This document shows positions 8,118 to 15,340 of a stretch of DNA of 64,000 nucleotides, one piece after another. Positions within the stretch are counted from its first letter, which is position 1. The number at the start of each line of letters is the position of its first letter. The position numbers were made by a program, and so were the translations under genes. Origin of the DNA: an uncultured Eubacteriales bacterium (lineage in GTDB: Bacteria > Bacillota > Clostridia > Christensenellales > CAG-138); assembly GCA_902801845.1 (NCBI GenBank), contig CADCJW010000002.1, positions 431,627 through 495,626 of the forward strand, written 5' to 3'. The notes below the pieces were generated by a model that did no database searches, was not told the origin of the DNA, and saw only the letters and a list, made by a program, of their open reading frames with translations.

Positions 8118-8146
8118 ACGATATCACATTTCCCGACATTCGTCAA
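8118..8146 (-). promoter_or_regulatory. Promoter of lysA leader
   Basis: TTGACG, 17-bp spacer and TATCGT on the minus strand, about 10-15 nt before the start of the lysine aptamer. Confidence 0.75.
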
Positions 8147-8166
8147 GGATAATATATGATCCCGTT

Positions 8167-9177
8167 TTACTGGAGGTTTCGGATGGCGCGCTCGATCTCC
8201 TCCCGCTCCTCGCCGCTGACGATGCCCCACTCCTCCCGCATGAGCCGCAGGACCTCCCGATAGGCTTCGACGGCCCCGGCCTTGTCGCCCTGGATCTCCC
8301 GGATGTGGGCGATGCACATGGCGCCGTCGGTGAACTTGGGTGATTCCTGAAGGGCCAGGCCCTTTTTATACAGGGCCACGGCCTTGTCATATTCCTGCCG
8401 CTGGGTGTAGATGTCCCCCAGGACCAGAGCGAGACACCAGTCGTCCTCCAGAGCTTCCAGCTCGGCAAGCCGCGCATCCGCCTCGCCCTTTCCCTCGGCT
8501 AGGGCGATCTGATACCGGTACATGGGGGTGCGGAAGGTGTTGTCGACGGATGCCAGTTTTTCAAGCCACCCTTTGGCTTCGGTGAGTCGGCGATCGTCGA
8601 TCAGGTTGTCCAGCAGCCACATGATAACGGCCCGGTTCCCCGGGTTCCGGCCGCAGTAGTCGCTAAGCCAGGCGATGAGCGCGTGGTGGTTGCGCACGTT
8701 CCAGTCGGGGATGTAGCTGTTCCAGGCGTTGGTGAGCTCGCTGACGGCGTCGGAATTGCCCTTCGTCTCCTCCACGGCCACCTTGCCATGCTCCACCGCC
8801 AGGAGCTTATACTGCTCGGCCTGGTTGTTGTAGAGCTTTGCGAGCAGCAGCTCCGCCTGACCCTTCAGCTTCGGGTCCTCCCCGAAGGCGCGGAGCTGCT
8901 GTTCCAGCTGCCGCTGTTCCGCCTCGTCGAAGAGGCCCCGGGCATAGATGCGGTTTTCCATCCGCTCCATCTGCTGGGTGGGGCTCATGGCGAAGAGCTG
9001 GTCGATGCTGACGCCGAAGTACACGGCGATCTGGGGCAGCAGCTGCACGTCGGGGATGGTGTTGCCGCACTCCCACTTGCTCACGGTCTGGGCGCTTACG
9101 TTCAGGGCCGCCGCCAGGGCCTCCTGGGTCAACCCCCGATCCTGCCGCAGCCGGCGAATTTCCTTTCCCATTTCCAT
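8167..9177 (-). CDS. XRE-family regulator with TPR-like repeats
   Basis: A 336-aa protein. Residues 5-60 are a clear Cro/C1-type helix-turn-helix (LRQDRGLTQEALAAALNVSA, then VSKWECGNTIPD). The remaining 270 residues are alpha-helical with TPR-like pairs (for example WCLALVLGDIYTQRQEYDKA and AVALYKKGLALQE). This plan, an XRE DNA-binding domain with a helical repeat effector domain, is common in Firmicutes regulators that sense a peptide or a protein partner. Its stop codon lies 20 nt from the lysA promoter, and it is not obviously co-transcribed with lysA. The start at 9177 gives the standard HTH N-terminus. Target genes cannot be inferred. Confidence 0.85.
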   Translation of the reverse strand: MEMGKEIRRLRQDRGLTQEALAAALNVSAQTVSKWECGNTIPDVQLLPQIAVYFGVSIDQLFAMSPTQQMERMENRIYARGLFDEAEQRQLEQQLRAFGEDPKLKGQAELLLAKLYNNQAEQYKLLAVEHGKVAVEETKGNSDAVSELTNAWNSYIPDWNVRNHHALIAWLSDYCGRNPGNRAVIMWLLDNLIDDRRLTEAKGWLEKLASVDNTFRTPMYRYQIALAEGKGEADARLAELEALEDDWCLALVLGDIYTQRQEYDKAVALYKKGLALQESPKFTDGAMCIAHIREIQGDKAGAVEAYREVLRLMREEWGIVSGEEREEIERAIRNLQ

Positions 9178-9312
9178 TGGTTCGTCCTCCTTGTTTTCGT
9201 TGGCCTTAGCATACCAAACCCGGAGTCCAAAAACCAGCGCCTGTCGCGGGAGGCAACTCGCCTGACGGTTGGATGAAGCCTGCCGCAGCCGGAAGGGATC
9301 CCTTGCTTCGGG

Positions 9313-10440
9313 TCAGTCCGCCATATCCACGTCCGGCACGATCAGGATCTCGTAGTCCGGATACAGGCCGCTGATCTCCCCGTGCAGGGCTTCCAGCGCC
9401 TCCTTCCGATCCACGTCGAAGCTCATGACCACGTCAAAGCGGAGGGTCTTCTGTTCCGTATCGGCATAGAAGCCGTGCATCTGCAGCGCCCAGTCGTGGG
9501 ATAGGACCGTCTCCTGGATCCGGTTGCGCATCCGGGCCGCTTCGTCGTCGGACGTGTTGAAGGAATAGACGCCGATGCCGGTCAGGAGGACGCCGGTCCT
9601 GCGGAAAACGTTGTTTTGGATGCGCCGCGTGATGCGGTCCACCTGGTCCACCGTCAGGGTGTCCGGCAATTCCACGTGCACGGAGCCGTAGTTCTTGTTC
9701 GGCCCGTAATTGAACAGCGTCACGTCATACGCGCCGAGTACCGCTTCCTCCTCGCAGATGATGTCTTTAAGGTCCTTGGTGGTCTCCGCGTCCTCCCGCT
9801 TGCCGATGATGTCGTTCAGCGTTTCGATCATCATCTCGACGCCCGCCTTGATGATGAAGCCCGCGATCACCACGCCCACGTAAGCTTCCAGGGAGACGCC
9901 CCAAATCAAATAGACAACGGCCGAGGCCAGCACCGAAGCGGACAGGATCGCGTCGAACATGGCGTCGGAGCCGGAGGCGACGAGGGCGCTGGAGTTGACC
10001 CTTTTGCCCTGCTTTTTCACATACAGGCCCAGGATCAGCTTGGCGGCGATAGCCACGAAGAGGATGACGAGGGTGACCGCGCCGTAGTCCGCGGCTTCCG
10101 GATGGATGATCTTTTTGATCGATTCCACCAAGGACGTGATGCCCGCGTACAGCACGAGGGCGGCCACGATCATGGAGCTTAGATATTCGATCCTGCCATA
10201 GCCCAGAGGATGCTTTTTGTCCGGCTGCTTGGCGCCCAGTTTCGCGCCGATGATCGTGACCACCGACGAAAGGGCGTCGCTGAGGTTGTTGACCGCATCC
10301 AGGATGATCGCGATGGAGTTGGACATCAAGCCGACGAAGGCTTTGAAACCCACCAGCAGCACGTTCGTGACGATCCCGATGACGCTGGTACGGACGATGG
10401 CTTTTTCTCTGTCGGCGGCTTCAATCGTAATATCCGTCAT
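9313..10440 (-). CDS. CDF family cation exporter, possibly manganese type
   Basis: A 375-aa cation diffusion facilitator with six membrane helices followed by a cytoplasmic domain of about 150 residues, longer than the usual metallochaperone-like tail. The metal-site residues read DAVNNLSD in TM2 and SDAMFD in TM5. There is no His in either site, which is more like the Mn/Fe-exporting MntE clade than zinc exporters (His-Asp sites). It lies 10 nt downstream of the glutathione peroxidase gene and is the last gene of the OhrR-like operon. The metal assignment is inferred from residues, not shown. Confidence 0.85.
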   Translation of the reverse strand: MTDITIEAADREKAIVRTSVIGIVTNVLLVGFKAFVGLMSNSIAIILDAVNNLSDALSSVVTIIGAKLGAKQPDKKHPLGYGRIEYLSSMIVAALVLYAGITSLVESIKKIIHPEAADYGAVTLVILFVAIAAKLILGLYVKKQGKRVNSSALVASGSDAMFDAILSASVLASAVVYLIWGVSLEAYVGVVIAGFIIKAGVEMMIETLNDIIGKREDAETTKDLKDIICEEEAVLGAYDVTLFNYGPNKNYGSVHVELPDTLTVDQVDRITRRIQNNVFRRTGVLLTGIGVYSFNTSDDEAARMRNRIQETVLSHDWALQMHGFYADTEQKTLRFDVVMSFDVDRKEALEALHGEISGLYPDYEILIVPDVDMAD

Positions 10441-10449
10441 GATATCTCC

Positions 10450-10995
10450 TCAAAGGGCTGCTTCCACGGCTTTTCTGACTTCCCCCATGTCCACGGTCGG
10501 CTCGAAGCGGGCGACGACCTTGCCCTCGCGATCGATCAGAAACTTCGTGAAGTTCCACTTGATATACGCCTTATCGCCGAACGCTTTGTTGTTCATGTTG
10601 GCGAACTTCTCGAGCATCCCGTTTTTGATGCCCTTGCCGAAGCCCGCAAAGGGCTTTTCCGTCGCAAGGAACGCAAACAGCGGGTCGGCAGACTCGCCGT
10701 TGACGTCGATCTTCTTGAACTGGGGGAAGTCCGCGCCGAACTTCAGCGTGCAGAACTCGTGGATCTCGTCCTCGCTGCCGGGCGCCTGATTGGCAAACTG
10801 ATTGCAGGGAAAATCGAGGATCTCAAAACCCTTGTCACGAAGCTCCTTATACATGGCTTCGAGGGGATCGTAGTGCGGGGTGAAGCCGCAGCCGGTGGCC
10901 GTGTTGACGATCAGCAGCACCTTGCCCTTGTATTCGGACAGACTGACGTCGGTCCCTTTTCTGTCCTTCACCGTGAAATCATAGATCGTTTTCAT
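10450..10995 (-). CDS. Glutathione peroxidase family thiol peroxidase
   Basis: A 181-aa Gpx-family peroxidase that reduces hydrogen peroxide or organic hydroperoxides. The peroxidatic cysteine is C36 (NTATGCGFT) and the likely resolving cysteine is C64 in the family motif FPCNQF. Bacterial members of this type normally take electrons from thioredoxin, despite the name. The start ATG overlaps the last 4 nt of the OhrR-like gene, so the two are translationally coupled. Organic peroxide control is expected from that neighbour. Confidence 0.93.
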   Translation of the reverse strand: MKTIYDFTVKDRKGTDVSLSEYKGKVLLIVNTATGCGFTPHYDPLEAMYKELRDKGFEILDFPCNQFANQAPGSEDEIHEFCTLKFGADFPQFKKIDVNGESADPLFAFLATEKPFAGFGKGIKNGMLEKFANMNNKAFGDKAYIKWNFTKFLIDREGKVVARFEPTVDMGEVRKAVEAAL

Positions 10996-11447
10996 TTTTT
11001 GCTTCCTTTCATTTTTTGATTGTCCAAGAGTTCATACAGCAGCCCATAAAGCGTCTGGGCCTTCTCCGGCGGCAGGGCAAGACAGCTCGCCACCTTCGCC
11101 GGCACATCCTTCGTTTGTTCCTGCAGGGCTTTGCCCGCCTCCGTCAGCGTGATCACGACCACCCGGTCGTCCCGTTCGCTTCTGGTCCGTTCAATATACC
11201 CCGCCTGCTGCATCTTCTTGAGCAGCGGAGAGATCGTCCCATTATCCAGCATCAGCGTTTCGCATAGCTCCCCGACGGTGATCCCGTCCCTTTCCCACAA
11301 CGCCAGAAACGCGATATACTGGGTATAGGTCAGCCCCAGGGGCCGTAAATACGGCGTATACAGGTTCGTTACGTTTCGCGCGGCAGCATACAGCGGAAAG
11401 CAAAGCTGGTTTTTGAGCTTCATGGTTTCATGATACCGATGATCCAT
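10992..11447 (-). CDS. MarR/OhrR-type peroxide-sensing repressor
   Basis: A 151-aa winged-helix regulator of the OhrR branch of the MarR family. It keeps the N-terminal redox cysteine (QLCFPLYAA, C16 if translation starts at 11447, matching C15 of Bacillus OhrR), the segment LGLTYTQYIAFLALWE, the recognition helix MLDNGTISPLLKKM and the wing SERDDRVVVITLTEAG. OhrR proteins repress organic peroxide resistance genes until the Cys is oxidised. Here the target is probably its own operon with gpx and a CDF exporter; a perfect palindrome sits inside the promoter. No ohr gene is present in the window. Confidence 0.88.
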   Translation of the reverse strand: MDHRYHETMKLKNQLCFPLYAAARNVTNLYTPYLRPLGLTYTQYIAFLALWERDGITVGELCETLMLDNGTISPLLKKMQQAGYIERTRSERDDRVVVITLTEAGKALQEQTKDVPAKVASCLALPPEKAQTLYGLLYELLDNQKMKGSKK

Positions 11448-11478
11448 ACAGCGGCCTCTTCTTGTTTGATTCTATTAT

Positions 11479-11507
11479 ATTTTATCAAATATATTTGAAG
11501 CTGTCAA
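11479..11507 (-). promoter_or_regulatory. Promoter with overlapping palindromic operator (OhrR-like)
   Basis: On the minus strand TTGACA, a 17-bp spacer and TAAAAT. The 14-bp perfect palindrome TCAAATATATTTGA (11485-11498) fills most of the spacer and abuts the -10. Such a position lets a dimeric repressor block polymerase, and an A/T palindrome is in keeping with OhrR operators. Confidence 0.8.
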
Positions 11508-11561
11508 GAAAAAAACGCGGTTGGCTGAAGACGACCGCGCCATGCCTGCCGAAAGCAAAGA

Positions 11562-11584
11562 GGGCTATGCCCACGGCACAGCCC
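11562..11584 (-). terminator. Terminator of the dnaX-ybaB-recR operon
   Basis: A 10-bp stem with one G-U pair (11562-11571 and 11575-11584) begins 25 nt after the recR stop and is followed on the minus strand by TCTTTGCTTT. Confidence 0.6.
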
Positions 11585-11609
11585 CTCCTTCGTTCTTTTT
11601 TCTCCAAAA

Positions 11610-12203
11610 TCACAGATTCCTCCGCCCCTCCAGGGCCTTGGCCAATGTCACCTCGTCGGTGTACTCCAAGTTCCCGCCGATGGGGATGCCGTGGGCGATG
11701 CGGGAGGCTGTGACGCCCAGGGGCTTTAGGAGCCGGGCGATATAGGAGGCGGTGGCCTCCCCCTCCACGTCCGGGTTGGTGGCCAATATGACCTCCTTCA
11801 CCTCACCGGTCTTGCAGCGCTCCAGCAGCTCGTTGATCTTGATGTCCTTGGGGCCGATGCCCTCCATGGGGGACAGGGCGCCGAAGAGCACGTGGTACCG
11901 GCCGTTGAACTCCCTCGTCTTCTCCATGGCGATCACGTCCTTGGGGTCGGAGACCACGCAGATCACGTCCGCCCGCCGCCGGGGGTCGGCGCAGATCTCG
12001 CAGAGCTCCCCGTCGGTGTAGGTGCCGCAGATGGGGCAGTTGTGGACCTTCTGCCGGGCGTCGGTGATGGCCTGAGCCAGCTCCTGGGCCTGCTCCGGGG
12101 GCACGCCCAAAATATGATAGGCCAGCCGGGCCGCCGTCTTGCGCCCGATGCCCGGGAGCCGGCCCAGCTGCACCGTCAGCCGTTCGATGGATTCGATGGC
12201 CAT
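11610..12203 (-). CDS. recR: Recombination mediator RecR
   Basis: RecR works with RecO (RecFOR pathway) to load RecA at gaps. The 197-aa protein shows the helix-hairpin-helix region ([20 protein letters not shown]), the C4 zinc finger ([16 protein letters not shown]) and the Toprim domain ([14 protein letters not shown], then [17 protein letters not shown]). It is the last gene of the classic dnaX-ybaB-recR operon, starting 1 nt after the ybaB stop. Confidence 0.98.
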   Translation of the reverse strand: MAIESIERLTVQLGRLPGIGRKTAARLAYHILGVPPEQAQELAQAITDARQKVHNCPICGTYTDGELCEICADPRRRADVICVVSDPKDVIAMEKTREFNGRYHVLFGALSPMEGIGPKDIKINELLERCKTGEVKEVILATNPDVEGEATASYIARLLKPLGVTASRIAHGIPIGGNLEYTDEVTLAKALEGRRNL

Positions 12204-12204
12204 A

Positions 12205-12543
12205 TCAGAAGCCCAGGTTCATGCCGCCGGTGAGCTTGCCCATCTCCTGCTCCACGGTGGAAGCGGCCTCCTTGAGGGCCCCGTTCACCGCGGAAAGGAC
12301 CAGATCCTGGAGCATCTCCACGTCGTCCGGGTCCACGCACTGGGGGTCGATCTCCACGGACAGGACCTCCCGGGCCCCGTTCACCGTGACCTTCACCATG
12401 CCGCCGCCGGAGGAGGCCGAAAACTCCTGGGCGTTCAGCTCCGCCTGCTTTTTCTGCATGTTCTCCTGCATCCGCTGGGCCTGCTTCATGAGCTGCTGCA
12501 TGTTGCCCATGCCGCCCATGGGGAATCCGCCGTGCTTTGCCAT
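12205..12543 (-). CDS. ybaB: YbaB/EbfC family nucleoid-associated protein
   Basis: A 112-aa dimeric DNA-binding protein of the YbaB/EbfC family, which coats DNA and is nearly always encoded between dnaX and recR. The N-terminus has a Gly/Met-rich start, then a long helix ([19 protein letters not shown]) and the family core [18 protein letters not shown]. It starts 33 nt after dnaX and ends 1 nt before recR. Confidence 0.96.
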   Translation of the reverse strand: MAKHGGFPMGGMGNMQQLMKQAQRMQENMQKKQAELNAQEFSASSGGGMVKVTVNGAREVLSVEIDPQCVDPDDVEMLQDLVLSAVNGALKEAASTVEQEMGKLTGGMNLGF

Positions 12544-12576
12544 ATCTATGTACCTCCGTTACAATATCGTTTATCC

Positions 12577-14277
12577 TTAGGTGATGGTCAGCTTGTCCTT
12601 GAACAGGCCCACCAGATCCGCCACGTCCCCGTCGCTCTCCCCCTCCCGAAGGAGCAGCCGGACCCCGGGTTTGAGCTTGTCCAGCTCCCCCTGGAGCACC
12701 GCCACGCTTCGGGCGTTCAGCATCTTCATCTTCCCGGCGTAGACCGGGGCGAAGGAGACGGTCAGCTGGTCCTCCGTCAGGGCCGTGGCCTGGCCGAAGG
12801 CGGCGCTCTTATGGATGAGGGCGTTCACCTTCTGGACCTGGGCAAGGACCTGCTTCCACAGGGCGTCCGCCTCGTTGGCGGAGGCAGGCCCTTGAGGCGC
12901 TGCCGGAGCCGCCGCCGGCGCGGGGGCCGGGGGCCTCTCCTCTATCGGCTTCGGGGCCGGTTCGGGGGCCGGCACGGGAGCCGGGGCCGCCGGGGGCTCG
13001 AAGGCCTCCTCCGGCAGATACCCCTCCTCCGGGGGCGGCTCGGGGAGGTAGTCCTCCTCGTAGACCGGCTGGGCCGGGGCAGCCGCCGCGGGCGCCGCTG
13101 CCGGGGCCGCCGGGATGCCCTGTTCCGTCAAAACCTTCAGTTTTTCTTCCAATAAGGCGATGCGGGCCGCCAAAGCCTCCGTTCCCTGATCCTCCACGGG
13201 CTGAGCGATCCGCACCAGCACCGTCTCCAGGAGCATCCGGGGCGAGGGGTAGTACCGCATGTCGTTCTGGACGCCCATGAGCTGCTCCATGGCGTAGAGG
13301 ATGCGGGCGTTGGAATGCTTGGCCGCCTGCTGCTGGTACCGGGCCATCCGATCCTGGGTGCAGGAGAGCATGTCGGCGCAGTCCCCGCAGGCCTTGGCTA
13401 AGAGGAGCGAGCGCATGTGCCCCGCCAGCTCCCCGGCGAAGACGGTCATGTCCCGGCCCTGCCGCACCACCTCGTCCAGGCCCATGAGGGCCCCCCGCCC
13501 GTCCCCGGTGAGGAGCTTCTCCGCCATGTCGAAGAGGAAGCTTTCGTCCATGATGCCCAGGATGCTCTCCACGTCCCCGGCGGTCACCCGCCCGTGACAG
13601 AAGGAGAGGCACTGGTCCAGAAGGGACAGGGCGTCCCGCATGCCCCCGTCCGCCGCCCGGGCGATGATCCGAAGGCCGTCGGGCTCCGCCTGGGCTCCGT
13701 CCGCCTTCAAAATGTATTGCATGTAGCCCATGATCTCCGGCACGGTGAGCCGATGGAAGTCGAACCGCTGGCACCGGGAGATGATGGTAGCCGGGAGCTT
13801 TTGGGGCTCCGTGGTGGCCAGGATGAACACCACGTGCTCCGGCGGCTCCTCCAGGGTCTTGAGCAGGGCGTTGAAGGCGGAGCCGGAGAGCATGTGGACC
13901 TCGTCGATGATGAACACCCGATACCTGAGCTGCAGGGGGGCGAACTGGGCCTGGGAGATCAACTCCCGCACGTTCTCCACGCTGTTGTTGCTGGCCGCAT
14001 CGATCTCGATGATGTCCGCGTTCTGGCCCGCCGCCGTCCGGCAGTTCTCGCAGGCAAGGCAGGGCTCCCCCTCCTCCGGATGGAGGCAGTTGATGGCCTT
14101 GGCCAGGATCCGGGCCGTGGTGGTCTTGCCCGTGCCCCGGGAGCCGCAGAAGAGATAGGCGTGGGAGAGCTGCCCCTCCCGCACCTGGTTTTTGAGGATG
14201 GTGGTGATATGCTTCTGGCCCGCCATCTGCCCGAACTGCTCGGGCCGGTAGGTCCTGTACAATGCCTGATACGCCAT
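12577..14277 (-). CDS. dnaX: DNA polymerase III subunits gamma/tau
   Basis: Clamp-loader ATPase subunit. The 566-aa product shows Walker A (GSRGTGKTTTARILAKA), the zinc-binding cysteine cluster (CLHPEEGEPCLACENC), Walker B/DEVH-like IDEVHMLSG, and the sensor/SRC region TIISRCQRFDFHRL. After the collar domain (to about residue 360) a linker of about 100 residues is almost all Ala, Pro and Glu, followed by a conserved C-terminal domain (LWKQVLAQVQKVN onward) that should contact the polymerase. I see no strong slippery A-run for a gamma-type frameshift product. The start at 14277 follows AGGAGG. Confidence 0.97.
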   Translation of the reverse strand: MAYQALYRTYRPEQFGQMAGQKHITTILKNQVREGQLSHAYLFCGSRGTGKTTTARILAKAINCLHPEEGEPCLACENCRTAAGQNADIIEIDAASNNSVENVRELISQAQFAPLQLRYRVFIIDEVHMLSGSAFNALLKTLEEPPEHVVFILATTEPQKLPATIISRCQRFDFHRLTVPEIMGYMQYILKADGAQAEPDGLRIIARAADGGMRDALSLLDQCLSFCHGRVTAGDVESILGIMDESFLFDMAEKLLTGDGRGALMGLDEVVRQGRDMTVFAGELAGHMRSLLLAKACGDCADMLSCTQDRMARYQQQAAKHSNARILYAMEQLMGVQNDMRYYPSPRMLLETVLVRIAQPVEDQGTEALAARIALLEEKLKVLTEQGIPAAPAAAPAAAAPAQPVYEEDYLPEPPPEEGYLPEEAFEPPAAPAPVPAPEPAPKPIEERPPAPAPAAAPAAPQGPASANEADALWKQVLAQVQKVNALIHKSAAFGQATALTEDQLTVSFAPVYAGKMKMLNARSVAVLQGELDKLKPGVRLLLREGESDGDVADLVGLFKDKLTIT

Positions 14278-14296
14278 ACGCGCCTCCTATTATTCC

Positions 14297-14325
14297 AGTA
14301 TACCACAGCCGCGGCCCGTAGGAAA
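14297..14325 (-). promoter_or_regulatory. Probable promoter of the dnaX operon
   Basis: TATACT with TTTCCT 17 bp upstream on the minus strand, 20 nt before the dnaX start codon. Confidence 0.5.
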
Positions 14326-14366
14326 GGACTTTTTCCAAAGGTCGAAGGGGACAAGGGGACTTGCCC

Positions 14367-14395
14367 TTGACTCTCCCCCCGCCAGCCCCTATACT
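14367..14395 (+). promoter_or_regulatory. Promoter of the lipoprotein gene
   Basis: TTGACT, 17-bp spacer, TATACT, 48 nt upstream of the start codon. Confidence 0.7.
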
Positions 14396-14443
14396 GAAAG
14401 CAGGATGGGGGGACGGCTCCCCCCAAGCACAGGGAGGTCCCCC

Positions 14444-15250
14444 ATGAAAAAGCGCTTCGCAGGTATATTGGCCGTCGGCCTGATCCTTTTGTGGGCCGCC
14501 TGCGCCCCGGCTGCCCAGGCCCCCGCCGCGGAAGCTCCCGCCGGCGAGCCGGCCCCTCAGGCTGCGGAGGAAAAGGCCATGCCCGAGTCCTTCCTCTGGG
14601 ACGATTTTCAGGACAGGGACCCGGAGCATATGCCCGAAGTCGGCCCCAACGGCGCCTCCATCCGGGAGAGCAGCTGGAAGAACGTGCGGGCCAAAAACGA
14701 CGGCGGCGCCCTGAAGCTGGATATGCGGCCCCCCGCCTTCGACGGGAAGGCCTATGAAAGCGAGGATGCCTATTACGCCCACGCCGACGAATGGATGGCC
14801 GATTGGGGCGAGACGGTGGATATGTGGTCCCTGGAGGGCATCGGCTGGTGCAGATACTTGACCATCCGGGTGAAGGGCGACATCGGCGGCGAGGAGCGCA
14901 TGCTGATCTTGGATCTTCATCCCCAAAACGCCCGATTCTACGCCGTCCGGTTCAGCGATCTCGTGCTGAAGGACGGGGGCCATCCCACCATCACCCGGGA
15001 GTGGCAGGAGCTGACCATCGACCTTACCGCATCCGGCCTCCCCGGCATGACCGACGCTCTCCATCTCAGGGCCTTTCTGCCCTGCATCCTCTGGTTGGAA
15101 CGGATCGACTTTTCCAAGCCCCTCGCTCCCATGGACCCCGGCGCCGTTTTGGCGGGCCTGGAGGCGGCAGAAACGGGCAAGCCCGGGGATCTGCCCATAG
15201 AGACCTATGTGAACTCCTTCTCCGCCTGCATGCTGAACACCTTAGGCTGA
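14444..15250 (+). CDS. Putative secreted lipoprotein of unknown function
   Basis: A 268-aa protein with a lipoprotein-type leader: MKKR, a hydrophobic stretch, then LLWAAC at residues 15-20, where Cys20 would be lipidated (Trp at -3 is unusual but the rest fits). An Ala/Pro/Glu spacer of about 25 residues follows. The rest is a soluble domain with many Trp and Asp residues that I do not recognise; its alternating strands (RYLTIRVKGDIG, RMLILDLHPQ, QELTIDLTASG) suggest a carbohydrate-binding-module-like beta sandwich. GGGAGG precedes the ATG. It is a single gene with its own promoter and terminator, divergent from dnaX. Confidence 0.65.
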   Translation: MKKRFAGILAVGLILLWAACAPAAQAPAAEAPAGEPAPQAAEEKAMPESFLWDDFQDRDPEHMPEVGPNGASIRESSWKNVRAKNDGGALKLDMRPPAFDGKAYESEDAYYAHADEWMADWGETVDMWSLEGIGWCRYLTIRVKGDIGGEERMLILDLHPQNARFYAVRFSDLVLKDGGHPTITREWQELTIDLTASGLPGMTDALHLRAFLPCILWLERIDFSKPLAPMDPGAVLAGLEAAETGKPGDLPIETYVNSFSACMLNTLG

Positions 15251-15274
15251 AGCAGGCCGTCCCCGATAAAAGCG

Positions 15275-15300
15275 AGGCCGCTGCCCCATGGCAGCGGCCT
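15275..15300. terminator. Bidirectional terminator between the lipoprotein gene and purL
   Basis: Perfect 11-bp GC-rich stem (15275-15285 and 15290-15300, 4-nt loop). It lies between convergent ends and probably also stops the purine operon. Confidence 0.8.
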
Positions 15301-15340
15301 TTGTTGGTATGTGTGTTTTAGCGTGCGCCTCGTGCACCCG

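Noticed and set aside
12577..14277. Programmed frameshift in dnaX giving a gamma subunit
   Set aside because: The only A-run near the right place is five bases long and no classic slippery heptamer with a stem was seen.
12809..15064. Antisense/offset ORF of 751 aa across dnaX and the lipoprotein gene
   Set aside because: Spans two divergent real genes and a promoter region; composition is Gly/Ala/Arg/Pro noise.
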